NCBI GenBank assembly: GCA_020027305.1
Contig: JAHRAM010000005.1
Location: 1-8,968 of the forward strand
Reading direction: 5' to 3'
Origin: Acidimicrobiia bacterium
GTDB taxonomy: Bacteria; Actinomycetota; Acidimicrobiia; Acidimicrobiales; Hopanoidiivorantaceae
Length of the DNA stretch: 8,968 nucleotides
Shown here: one piece after another, positions 1-5,773 of the stretch
How the letters are laid out: the number at the start of each line of letters is the position of its first letter
Numbering within the stretch: the first letter of the stretch is position 1
The notes under the pieces: model-generated
Databases searched by the model: none
What the model was told of the DNA's origin: nothing
The model's input: the letters and a program-made list of their open reading frames with translations, nothing else
Position numbers and translations under genes: made by a program

Positions 1-195
1 TATATATACATATACTCATACATACATACATATAGACACATTCACCCATATTGCATATACACATGTAGGCATAAACATCTATTATATAAGCAAATATATG
101 GGCGAAATATTAGGTTGAGCCAAAAGCAGTAGAAATTTGAGTAGTTTTTGACATATATATTATATTAGGGCTTTATATATAAGGACTTATATTAT
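1..195. other. AT-rich non-coding leader of the accessory segment
   Basis: No convincing gene is visible on either strand. The stretch is dominated by TA/CA dinucleotide runs (positions 1-50 are largely alternating TATA/CATA units) and is far more AT-rich than the genes after 2.1 kb. A TTGACA hexamer occurs at 148-153, but I see no well-spaced good -10 after it. A matching TTGACA followed by ATATATATAA-type sequence occurs at 1429-1450 ahead of the second copy of the leader repeat, so the duplicated block may begin here in a diverged form. The left boundary of the segment lies outside the window. Confidence 0.5.
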
Positions 196-257
196 GTGTT
201 ATTTATTTTTAATACATAAAGTGTATGATATTTCAATCAGCCAACCACTAAATTAAA
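196..257 (+). repeat. Promoter/leader repeat, copy 1 (before the STAS-PIN pair)
   Basis: Copy 1 of a 62-nt direct repeat whose other copy is at 1511-1572. The first 38 nt (196-233) are identical; the last 24 nt differ at four positions (234, 239, 240, 241). Each copy ends just before a purine-rich Shine-Dalgarno and a start codon: AGGAAG at 261-266 lies 6 nt before the ATG at 273. The whole non-coding promoter plus 5' leader is therefore duplicated, not the genes, which are unrelated in sequence. Confidence 0.9.
212..229 (+). promoter_or_regulatory. -10 element overlapped by an operator-like dyad
   Basis: The dyad ATACA (212-216) - TAAAG - TGTAT (222-226) overlaps a good -10 hexamer, TATGAT (224-229). 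Transcription would start near 236, giving a leader of about 37 nt before the ATG at 273. No clear -35 is visible at 16-18 nt, so an activator or a sigma factor that tolerates a weak -35 may be involved. A dyad over the -10 is the usual arrangement for autorepression in toxin-antitoxin and phage-type modules (inference). The same dyad and hexamer recur at 1527-1544. Confidence 0.5.
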
Positions 258-272
258 GAAAGGAAGAACAAA

Positions 273-785
273 ATGACGATATCAAAATCAAAATCAACCA
301 TTTCAAAACCAATAAGACCAAAATCACCACGACTTAATTCAATCAAGAGAACCAAGGGCAAAGAAATGGAAACAGACAATAAAAAAGAAAGAAAGCGCTC
401 TCGCTCAAACAATGGTGTAGCACTTCCGCCGCTGGAAATTTCAGTAGCTGGGTTTCTAAATGACTCTCACTATTTTATAAATGAAGCTAGCGAGAAGGTA
501 TATGGGTTAATATTTGAAGCGCTCAAACAAAATCGACCAGTGCGCCTTTCATACAAGGGAGTTGAGCCTCATGTATTATCGTTTTTTTCACAAACAACTG
601 TGGGCAAGCTATATAAAAAATTCAAACCAAAGAAAATTGAGGAATTGGTAGAAATTGTTGATGCAACTGAAGTTCAACGGCGACGTTTTCATACGTCTAT
701 ACGAAACTATAGAGACAATCAAAAATTATCACGAAAACAAAAAAGAGAAATAGAAGCCATCTTAAACGGCGACTATGATTTTTAA
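273..785 (+). CDS. STAS-like (DUF4325-type) domain protein with basic N-terminal tail
   Basis: This 170-aa protein has two parts. Residues 1-48 are a Lys/Arg/Ser-rich, probably disordered basic tail. Residues about 54-147 look like the STAS-like domain known as DUF4325: a helix (EASEKVYGLIFEALKQ), a strand and turn (RPVRLSYKGVEP), then a Ser/Phe-rich helix start (LSFFSQTTVGKLYKKF), as in 'V-DF-gVe-i-sSF-del-gkL' of that family. Such domains usually act as protein-protein switches rather than enzymes. The ATG has a good Shine-Dalgarno (AGGAAG, 6 nt away). An internal ATG at 366 would drop the basic tail but has no ribosome site. The stop is 13 nt before the preferred start of the PIN gene, so the two are probably co-transcribed; I infer that this is the PIN protein's partner or inhibitor. 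The gene is AT-rich compared with those after 2.1 kb. The domain call is from recognition by eye. Confidence 0.65.
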   Translation: MTISKSKSTISKPIRPKSPRLNSIKRTKGKEMETDNKKERKRSRSNNGVALPPLEISVAGFLNDSHYFINEASEKVYGLIFEALKQNRPVRLSYKGVEPHVLSFFSQTTVGKLYKKFKPKKIEELVEIVDATEVQRRRFHTSIRNYRDNQKLSRKQKREIEAILNGDYDF

Positions 786-798
786 GCGAGGTCGTGTT

Positions 799-1347
799 AT
801 GGCAACAATTGAGCGTGCCTCAACGTATCGTTTTGAGGCTAATAAAGAAATACTTGCTGATGCAAATATTTGGATTTTTACGTCAGATGTATCAAATAAT
901 TTGAAAAAGAAAGAGCTGTATTTACAAGCTCTTGTCAATGTAAGAAATGCGAACTGTCGAATATGTATTGATAATTTAATTTTGTCAGAATTCGTAAATC
1001 GCTACGCGCGAATAAGAGCAAAAGCTTTTGGGGTGCCAAATGATAGATTCAAGGAATTTCGCGATTCCAAAGAATTCTTGCCCATTGCCCAAGAAGTTTC
1101 TGATGGTGCAAAGAAAATCTTAGAAACAGCAGACCTTATTCAACCAGGCCTTGATACACAAGACACAATTTCAATCCTTGACAAATATGCAAAGGGTGGC
1201 TCAGATTTCAACGACCAATCATTTATTAAAACTTGTAAACGTAAAAATTTTAAGTTCTTAACTGACGACAGAGATTTTGCCAAAGCAGACATTTCAATTC
1301 TCACAGAAAATCCGCGTTTGTTAAGTATCGGTGAAGTTAATTTGTGA
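799..1347 (+). CDS. PIN-domain protein (putative ribonuclease, toxin-like)
   Basis: This 182-aa protein shows the acidic residue pattern of PIN-fold nucleases: Asp21 in a strand (LADANIWIF), Glu64 (LSEFVNRYAR), Asp136/Asp139 (GGSDFNDQSF) and a C-terminal strand with Asp156/157/159 (FLTDDRDF). PIN proteins use such clustered carboxylates to bind Mg2+/Mn2+ and cleave RNA, as in VapC toxins. At 182 aa it is longer than a typical VapC (about 130 aa), with a helical insert at about residues 72-130. I chose the ATG at 799 because GAGGT (788-792) lies 6 nt upstream. An ATG at 775 in the same frame would add 8 residues and overlap the upstream gene by 11 nt, but has no Shine-Dalgarno. It follows the STAS-like gene in an apparent bicistron; there is no VapB-type DNA-binding antitoxin next to it. 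RNA target and toxicity are unknown. Confidence 0.75.
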   Translation: MATIERASTYRFEANKEILADANIWIFTSDVSNNLKKKELYLQALVNVRNANCRICIDNLILSEFVNRYARIRAKAFGVPNDRFKEFRDSKEFLPIAQEVSDGAKKILETADLIQPGLDTQDTISILDKYAKGGSDFNDQSFIKTCKRKNFKFLTDDRDFAKADISILTENPRLLSIGEVNL

Positions 1348-1510
1348 AGCATTAAAGTAATCTAAGTATTTATTGCACATTATATATATGGGTGCACACA
1401 TACTAATTTTCATTCATTTTGACTTTGCTTGACAACAAAATATATATAAGAGTTCCCCCATATTCTATATCGCAGGTATGTAGGAGCTTATATATATGTG
1501 CTATATATAC
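1348..1510. other. AT-rich intergenic region before the second leader repeat
   Basis: No gene is seen. It contains TTGACA at 1429-1434 followed by ATATATATAA, and a string of TATATA units up to 1509. The TTGACA and TA-rich context resembles that at 148-183 before copy 1, suggesting that the duplicated non-coding block is longer than the conserved 62 nt and has diverged by small insertions. No hairpin with a T-tract is obvious after the PIN gene. Confidence 0.4.
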
Positions 1511-1572
1511 GTGTTATTTATTTTTAATACATAAAGTGTATGATATTTGAATCGTTCAACCACTAAATTAAA
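1511..1572 (+). repeat. Promoter/leader repeat, copy 2 (before the 92-aa orphan)
   Basis: Second copy of the 62-nt repeat at 196-257, with 58 of 62 positions identical. It is followed by the Shine-Dalgarno AAGGAAAG (1573-1580), 6 nt before the ATG at 1587, so the spacing to the start codon is kept to within one or two bases (76 vs 77 nt from repeat start to ATG). The conserved position relative to the start codon argues that the repeat is functional. Confidence 0.9.
1527..1544 (+). promoter_or_regulatory. -10 element with the same operator-like dyad, copy 2
   Basis: ATACA (1527-1531) - TAAAG - TGTAT (1537-1541) overlaps TATGAT (1539-1544), identical to copy 1. The predicted transcript would start near 1551 with a leader of about 36 nt. 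The identical site makes shared control of this gene and the STAS-PIN pair likely (inference). Confidence 0.5.
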
Positions 1573-1586
1573 AAGGAAAGAAACAA

Positions 1587-1865
1587 ATGAGCAAAGAATA
1601 CAAAAAACTTGATTTATGTAGCTTGATTGACAACATAGAAAATGTTCGTCTAGTCCAAGAAGTTATTATTAATGGACATTCTCTTTTGATGCTTGTTGGG
1701 AAAGAAAGGGGCAAGCCCAAAGGTTTTATTGTGAAGCAACACCAAAAGACTGTTGACCTAATTTCGTTACACAAATACAGCACCAAAGAAGAATTAGAGA
1801 ATGCATATTTTGAGGAGGCTGCTACAGAATCAGTTAGAAGTGGAAAGGATGTGGTGTTTGTATGA
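1587..1865 (+). CDS. Orphan 92-aa protein, function unknown
   Basis: I do not recognise this small protein. It has an N-terminal charged helix (SLIDNIENVRLVQEV), two apparent beta strands around a Gly/Lys turn (GHSLLMLVGKERGKPKGFIVKQ), and an acidic helix (STKEELENAYFEEAATE); there is no signal peptide, membrane segment, Cys pair or obvious helix-turn-helix. It is supported as a real gene by a strong Shine-Dalgarno with 6-nt spacing and, above all, by the same 62-nt promoter/leader that precedes the STAS-PIN pair. It has no cognate partner gene immediately downstream. It might be a regulator, immunity factor or antitoxin of the same regulon, but nothing in the sequence proves that. Confidence 0.65.
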   Translation: MSKEYKKLDLCSLIDNIENVRLVQEVIINGHSLLMLVGKERGKPKGFIVKQHQKTVDLISLHKYSTKEELENAYFEEAATESVRSGKDVVFV

Positions 1866-1943
1866 TAGGCAAAATGAATTGTTGCAAGAAAGCCTTGACA
1901 TAACCAGAAAGGAACATAAGGTTAGAGAAAGGTTTTTTTCAAC

Positions 1944-1963
1944 AAACAAATTTGTATTTGTTT
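1944..1963. terminator. A/T hairpin after the orphan gene (weak terminator candidate)
   Basis: AAACAAAT (1944-1951) and ATTTGTTT (1956-1963) form a perfect 8-bp stem with a 4-nt loop. A run of seven T lies just before it (1933-1939) rather than after it. The stem has few G-C pairs, so it is at best a weak terminator; it could also mark the right end of the accessory segment. The rest of 1866-2088 holds no gene that I can support. Confidence 0.3.
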
Positions 1964-2088
1964 AATTTAATGTATCCAATTTAAAAGGTATACATATTAG
2001 GTGAAACATAAGGGGCAAGAGGTTTTACTAAGCTAAATTTATATATTGAAATTGAAAGCACTAAGATTTTGACAATCAAAAAATCACA

Positions 2089-2625
2089 ATGGGCAAAATT
2101 CACGAAACAATTAACGACACGATGAAGGAGTTCCTTGAGAACTCGCCCGTATTTTTTGTGGCAACTGCTCCTAAAAGCGGACATATAAATGTTTCGCCCA
2201 AGGGGTTAGATTCCTTCCGAGTTATTTCGCCCACCCAAGTGGCATATCTAGATTTCACTGGTAGCGGAATTGAAACCATCGCTCACTTAAAAGAAAACGG
2301 CAGAATCACATTTTTGTTCACAGCGTTTTCTGGCAACCCCAATATCATTCGCCTTTATGGCAATGCCCGCCCTGTGCTTTCCAGCGACCCTGAGTTTTCT
2401 GAGCTAGCCAAACATTTTGCAGGCAACATTGCTGGCGCCCGTTCAATCATTGTTGCTGACCTCACCCGCATTTCAGATTCCTGTGGGTTTGGTGTTCCGC
2501 TGATGGATTTTGTCGGGCAGAGAAGCGAGATGCCTGACTGGCTAGCAAAAAAGGGTGAAGAGGGGCTGGCAAAATATCGTGCCGAAAAGAATGTAGAAAG
2601 CATTGATGGGCTTGCTGGAATTTAG
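2089..2625 (+). CDS. Pyridoxamine 5'-phosphate oxidase-fold (PPOX class) flavin-binding protein
   Basis: This 178-aa cytosolic protein has the split-barrel flavin-binding fold of the PNPOx-like superfamily (PF01243 type). Visible family features are the first strand and loop VFFVATAP...GHINVSPKG (residues 21-39), GSGIETIAHLKENGRIT (58-74), RLYGNARPV (88-96) and a C-terminal SCGFGVPLMDFVGQR (131-145) followed by a helix WLAKKGEEGLAKYRAEKN. This 'VSPKG...SCGFGVP' subgroup is common in bacteria; members are generally annotated only as FMN-linked proteins and the substrate is unknown. The length is as expected. The ATG at 2089 is the first possible start after an in-frame stop at 2062-2064 and matches where the family begins, although no Shine-Dalgarno is seen. 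TAAGAT at 2062-2067 could be the -10 of a transcript with a short leader. The gene marks the return to ordinary base composition. Confidence 0.85.
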   Translation: MGKIHETINDTMKEFLENSPVFFVATAPKSGHINVSPKGLDSFRVISPTQVAYLDFTGSGIETIAHLKENGRITFLFTAFSGNPNIIRLYGNARPVLSSDPEFSELAKHFAGNIAGARSIIVADLTRISDSCGFGVPLMDFVGQRSEMPDWLAKKGEEGLAKYRAEKNVESIDGLAGI

Positions 2626-2698
2626 TGGCTAGGAATTCGGGTAGGAAGCCATTTCTCTTCAAGCGGGAACAGTATTAATCCAATGGGCAGCTGGCGGG

Positions 2699-3406
2699 TT
2701 GCTGTTTGGCTGGATTACTATAAGGCAAAACCTCCTTTCGGCTGGGTATGGATGGCTCATCCGAGCGTCGTATGGAGGCATCGCTTTAATCGCAATATTG
2801 GTTAGCACTTTAGGAAACAACCTTGACCCACTCCGTGAAATAAGTGCTTTGGTGTTGGTCGTGCTGGCTGGCGTGGCATCATTTACGCGTGAAAAAATTC
2901 AGGCTCGCCTTGATTTGCTGGCAGCACTTGTGGGGTTTGTCGGCGTTGTAGGCGGCGCCCTTGAAGGGGGAGGGGTTTTGTGGATTCAAATATTGCGACT
3001 TATAATAGGCGCACTTTTTATGGGGGTCTTGACTGACACGATGCTTCTCGGCCATTGGTATTTAGTTCAACCAGGTCTAACTCGCGCCCCTTTGAATTCA
3101 CTTATCCGCTGGGCAGGTATTGTGTGCGTGGCTGAGTTGGTGGTTTGGATAGTTCCATTTGGAAAAATGTCAACAGCAATGTTTTCGGTTTTAAACGGAA
3201 CAGTAGATGATGGATATGGCGGTCTGCTTGGATGGTTTTGGGGAGTTGCCACCATAGTTACAGCAATTTTGGTTTTCATAAGCCACCGCGCCCTAAAAGA
3301 AAAAGGCTACCAAGCTGTTATGGCAACCACTGGCTTGGCATATCTCAGCCTCCTTACAGGTTTTGTAGAAGATATAATGGCGCGCCTTGCCCTCAGAGGA
3401 TTCTAA
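2699..3406 (+). CDS. Polytopic membrane protein, N-terminus probably further upstream
   Basis: A 235-aa hydrophobic protein with about seven or eight membrane segments. The most distinctive stretch is GVLTDTMLLGHWYLVQPGL (about residues 106-124), with His/Trp/Tyr inside a membrane helix, followed by RAPLNSLIRW. I recognise this as a conserved actinobacterial hypothetical family without a known function. The given start is a TTG at 2699, the first ordinary start codon in frame. However, the frame stays open from 2645 and the extra residues (ISLQAGTVLIQWAAGG, from 2651) complete the first membrane helix, so the TTG would cut that helix in half. No ATG, GTG or TTG exists between the stop at 2642-2644 and 2699. 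An ATT at 2651, preceded by AGGAAG at 2643-2648, may be the real start, or the sequence may hold a start-codon mutation or frameshift. It lies directly after the flavoprotein gene, on the same strand and probably in one transcript. Confidence 0.75.
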   Translation: MLFGWITIRQNLLSAGYGWLIRASYGGIALIAILVSTLGNNLDPLREISALVLVVLAGVASFTREKIQARLDLLAALVGFVGVVGGALEGGGVLWIQILRLIIGALFMGVLTDTMLLGHWYLVQPGLTRAPLNSLIRWAGIVCVAELVVWIVPFGKMSTAMFSVLNGTVDDGYGGLLGWFWGVATIVTAILVFISHRALKEKGYQAVMATTGLAYLSLLTGFVEDIMARLALRGF

Positions 3407-3440
3407 GATTCACAGCTTTTAAAAAACTGTAAATCTTAGA
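3402..3440. terminator. Hairpin between convergent genes, overlapping a stop codon
   Basis: TCTAAGATT (3402-3410) pairs perfectly with AATCTTAGA (3432-3440); after one mismatch, ACAG (3412-3415) pairs with CTGT (3427-3430), leaving a CTTTTAAAAAA loop. On the + strand a TTTTT run follows a few bases later (3448-3452). The TAA stop of the upstream membrane protein (3404-3406) lies inside the 5' arm. The symmetry and location between convergent genes suggest a bidirectional terminator, although the stem is AT-rich and no T-tract is seen on the - strand side. Confidence 0.6.
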
Positions 3441-3454
3441 AAATCCATTTTTCG

Positions 3455-5575
3455 TTATTTAGAAATTATCGAACCAGTTTCATCAACGAAAATTCGTTTG
3501 CTGGGGTCTGCAACCTGGGTTGAGCTAATCTTTTCTAACGTGTCAATGCTCCTTGCTTCCAAAAGATAGTCAGAAAGAGACCAGAGTGTATCGCCAACAA
3601 CAAGTGTCCGTGTAATAAATTCTATTGGTTGATTATACTCACAGTTTTTGCCCTCACACTTTTGGAGTTTCGCATGACTAAACTTTCCAGCTTCACTCAA
3701 TTTCGCAGTGTCTGGGTTTATGTCTATAGCAATTGCCCCAAAGAAGTCATTATTACGACCGCGGTCAGCGTCAAAAGATCCATAAGGTATAAAAGCCCGT
3801 TTAGAAGGCAGCCAATATAAAAATGCCCTATGTTCCCAACTCACATTGCTAAACCCTGAAAGTCCTAGAACTGCAATTTCTTTCGGGTTAGCAGGGTTTG
3901 AGACATCAAACAGTGAAAGTTTTCCGCCAGTTACTTGCCCTTCATTATCTGCACTGCTTCCTACACCAAGCAGCTTGCCATTGCCGAGTGGGTGGAGATA
4001 GCTGGAGAAGCCAGGAATCTTAAGCTCGCCAATAACTCTGGGGTTTGTAGGCTGGCTTAGGTCAATCACATAAAAGGGGTCAATATCGCGAAAGGTAACA
4101 ACATAGGCTGTGTTGTCAATAAATCGCACGGTTTTAACCTTTTCATTCTTTCCGATGTTTCCAACTTGACCCGTGTTTAGCAATCGTTCACCATCTTGTC
4201 TAAATGAGTTAACAAAGCTTTCAGACTTGCCTGAGACCGTTTTAGTAGTGACAATCCAAAAGTTCCCATCGGCAGCTTCATGCATAGAAAACTGGTCTAA
4301 GATGGTTCCAGTTGTTCCACCACTAGCTACATATTGTGCATTTTCACCAGCAGGGGTTTTGAACTTGTGAAGCCATACTTCATTCTTGTCATCTTTAGAA
4401 ACTTCATGTGCCACATAGAGTGTTTTGCCAGATGAATATACTGCGCCTCCATTGGCGATAACCGAAGCAGTTCCTTGTTTTGGAAGTGAGCCTTCTAAAT
4501 CAATCGTTATAATCGACAATAAATCCAGCCCTGAGTTTCCATCTGGAATACGCACCTTATCGCAAGGGGAGATTTTACCCATGCTAATTTTGCCATTCTG
4601 TTCTTCCACCAAGTGAAATGCTGGCAACCAATTTTCAATAGAGGTGTCTCTAATGATTTGGCGGTTTGTCTCTCTAGCCTTTTCTTTGGCACCCTCACTG
4701 TTATTTAGAGCATGAGTAAAGGGAAGAGCTTGTGACTTTCTCGATTCAAGCACCAAGTTCACCGTGTTGTTAACACGTCTTGCGCTGACATATTGCCCTT
4801 GAGTTATAACTTCACTTATAATACGTGGGGTATTATTTGAAATGTCAATCTCTATGATATGTGCATTTCCATTCAAAGAAGCTGGAATAGCAGATACATC
4901 AGTCTTTAAGCGAGTTGAGATGTAGTTCACATAAGGACTAGAACTATAAAATGCCAATACCTTATCTTTATACAAAAAGAACTCAATTAAATCTAAATTT
5001 GTTCCAAGCTGAAGCCCTGCAACCTTGTTGCCGTTGGTAGGGTCAACTATCCATAGCTCGCCAGCATTGATGCCCACGATTCTAGAGCCATCAGTCTTTA
5101 TGATATCTGGCTCATCTACACCAGCTACTTGAACATTGGTAGTTGAGAAAATTTTGGCTTCGCCCCCTTCTCCTCCTGCTGGCGAAGAATCATAGATTCT
5201 AAACGGAGGCTCTTTGTCGCTTAGCCCATAAGCTCCTGCTACTTTGAGTGCCTCAGTTTTGAAGTGGTTAAGCAAGGCATCACAACTGCCCACAGTTTTA
5301 AGGGCTGTTTGCACAAATCCTTCTGAAGGGGTTTGTCCAGTTATGTTTGTTGTGCCTTGTTTTGTGTTTTGCGCTGTGTTAGCCGTGGTTTGCGTGGATG
5401 AAGTCAAACCAGAATGGTTACAAGCTGCTACCAACAGACTTAAACCTGCAAAAATCGAGATAGCCAAAAGAATTTTGGCACGTGGATTTTTGCAGTTTCC
5501 CCCAGTTCCCCCATTTTCATATTTTTCATATTTATCGTGTGGAAAACATTTCACACCATTTAGTTGAAGTTTCAT
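3455..5575 (-). CDS. Secreted beta-propeller lipoprotein (COG4880 / Beta_propel family)
   Basis: A protein of about 706 aa with the C-terminal beta-propeller domain distantly related to WD40 repeats (COG4880, PF09826). The hallmark is near residues 140-180: FSTTNVQVAGVDEPDIIKTDG followed by RIVGINAGELWIVDP; later blades carry DLSQPTNPRVIGELKIPGF and LFDVSNPANPKEIAVLGL. A hydrophobic segment (ILLAISIFAGLSLLVAAC) ends in a lipobox with Cys at about residue 52, so it is probably a lipid-anchored extracytoplasmic protein. The Ser/Thr-rich stretch after the Cys looks like a linker. Unusually, about 30 mostly polar residues precede the signal segment, including low-complexity KYEKYENGGTGGN. The start: TTG at 5581 directly abuts the AAGGAGG (5588-5582) and cannot work; ATG at 5578 is 3 nt away, and ATG at 5575 is 6 nt away and is chosen. 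Biochemical role unknown; a surface adhesion or binding role is only a guess. Confidence 0.85.
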   Translation of the reverse strand: MKLQLNGVKCFPHDKYEKYENGGTGGNCKNPRAKILLAISIFAGLSLLVAACNHSGLTSSTQTTANTAQNTKQGTTNITGQTPSEGFVQTALKTVGSCDALLNHFKTEALKVAGAYGLSDKEPPFRIYDSSPAGGEGGEAKIFSTTNVQVAGVDEPDIIKTDGSRIVGINAGELWIVDPTNGNKVAGLQLGTNLDLIEFFLYKDKVLAFYSSSPYVNYISTRLKTDVSAIPASLNGNAHIIEIDISNNTPRIISEVITQGQYVSARRVNNTVNLVLESRKSQALPFTHALNNSEGAKEKARETNRQIIRDTSIENWLPAFHLVEEQNGKISMGKISPCDKVRIPDGNSGLDLLSIITIDLEGSLPKQGTASVIANGGAVYSSGKTLYVAHEVSKDDKNEVWLHKFKTPAGENAQYVASGGTTGTILDQFSMHEAADGNFWIVTTKTVSGKSESFVNSFRQDGERLLNTGQVGNIGKNEKVKTVRFIDNTAYVVTFRDIDPFYVIDLSQPTNPRVIGELKIPGFSSYLHPLGNGKLLGVGSSADNEGQVTGGKLSLFDVSNPANPKEIAVLGLSGFSNVSWEHRAFLYWLPSKRAFIPYGSFDADRGRNNDFFGAIAIDINPDTAKLSEAGKFSHAKLQKCEGKNCEYNQPIEFITRTLVVGDTLWSLSDYLLEARSIDTLEKISSTQVADPSKRIFVDETGSIISK

Positions 5576-5590
5576 CATCAACCTCCTTAT
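5563..5590 (-). repeat. Duplicated translation-initiation region, functional copy
   Basis: This 28-nt block covers the Shine-Dalgarno, start codons and first codons of the beta-propeller gene. A second copy lies 43 nt upstream of it at 5606-5633 and differs at three positions only. Here the ribosome site is intact (AAGGAGG). Confidence 0.85.
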
Positions 5591-5591
5591 T

Positions 5592-5621
5592 TTATTTATT
5601 GTTTGGTTGAAGCTTCACCAT
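5592..5621 (-). CDS. Nine-codon upstream ORF in the beta-propeller leader
   Basis: The second copy of the duplicated initiation region (5606-5633) supplies ATG-GTG-AAG-CTT-CAA. Reading on gives MVKLQPNNK and a TAA at 5594-5592, ending 4 nt before the AAGGAGG of the main gene. Its own ribosome site is degenerate (AATGAGG rather than AAGGAGG). The first codons copy those of the main gene (MMKLQ). It could be a leader peptide that couples translation to the main start, or simply a relic of a tandem duplication. Confidence 0.4.
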   Translation of the reverse strand: MVKLQPNNK

Positions 5622-5656
5622 CAACCTCATTATGTTACTTTTAATTTGATTGCCCT

Positions 5657-5685
5657 ATATTAAGGCGAGTTAAGCAATTTGTAAA
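5657..5685 (-). promoter_or_regulatory. Sigma-70-type promoter for the beta-propeller gene
   Basis: On the - strand TTTACA (5685-5680) is followed after 17 nt by TAATAT (5662-5657), a good -35/-10 pair. The transcript would begin near 5650, giving a leader of about 75 nt that contains the nine-codon upstream ORF. The gene can thus be transcribed independently of lysR. Confidence 0.55.
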
Positions 5686-5773
5686 TTAGGCATAAAATAA
5701 ATTGGTCTTTGCTAAATGTTGTTTCCTGTTGTTGGAAATTCAAAAAATTGCCTTATTTATTGGGCTAAAGGCT

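Noticed and set aside
775..798. Alternative upstream start of the PIN gene at ATG 775
   Set aside because: It overlaps the STAS-like gene by 11 nt and lacks a ribosome site, whereas ATG 799 has GAGGT at 6 nt.
1140..1352. Open frame on the - strand inside the PIN gene
   Set aside because: It is antisense to a well-supported coding region, has no ribosome site and resembles no known protein.
1895..1922. TTGACA-16-TAAGGT as a promoter after the orphan gene
   Set aside because: The hexamers fit fairly well but the flavoprotein start is about 165 nt away and no other gene or structured RNA is evident; kept only as a remark.
1981..2184. Open frame on the - strand across the start of the flavoprotein gene
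   Set aside because: It has no ribosome site, its composition does not look like a real protein, and it overlaps the conserved N-terminus of the flavoprotein.
5244..5567. 107-aa open frame on + inside the beta-propeller gene, with Cys- and Val-rich hydrophobic stretches
   Set aside because: It is a mirror of the signal-peptide and linker coding region on the other strand; no promoter or ribosome site is seen.
5576..5581. TTG at 5581 or ATG at 5578 as the start of the beta-propeller gene
   Set aside because: The AAGGAGG ends at 5582, so TTG 5581 has no spacing and ATG 5578 has only 3 nt; ATG 5575 has the normal 6 nt.
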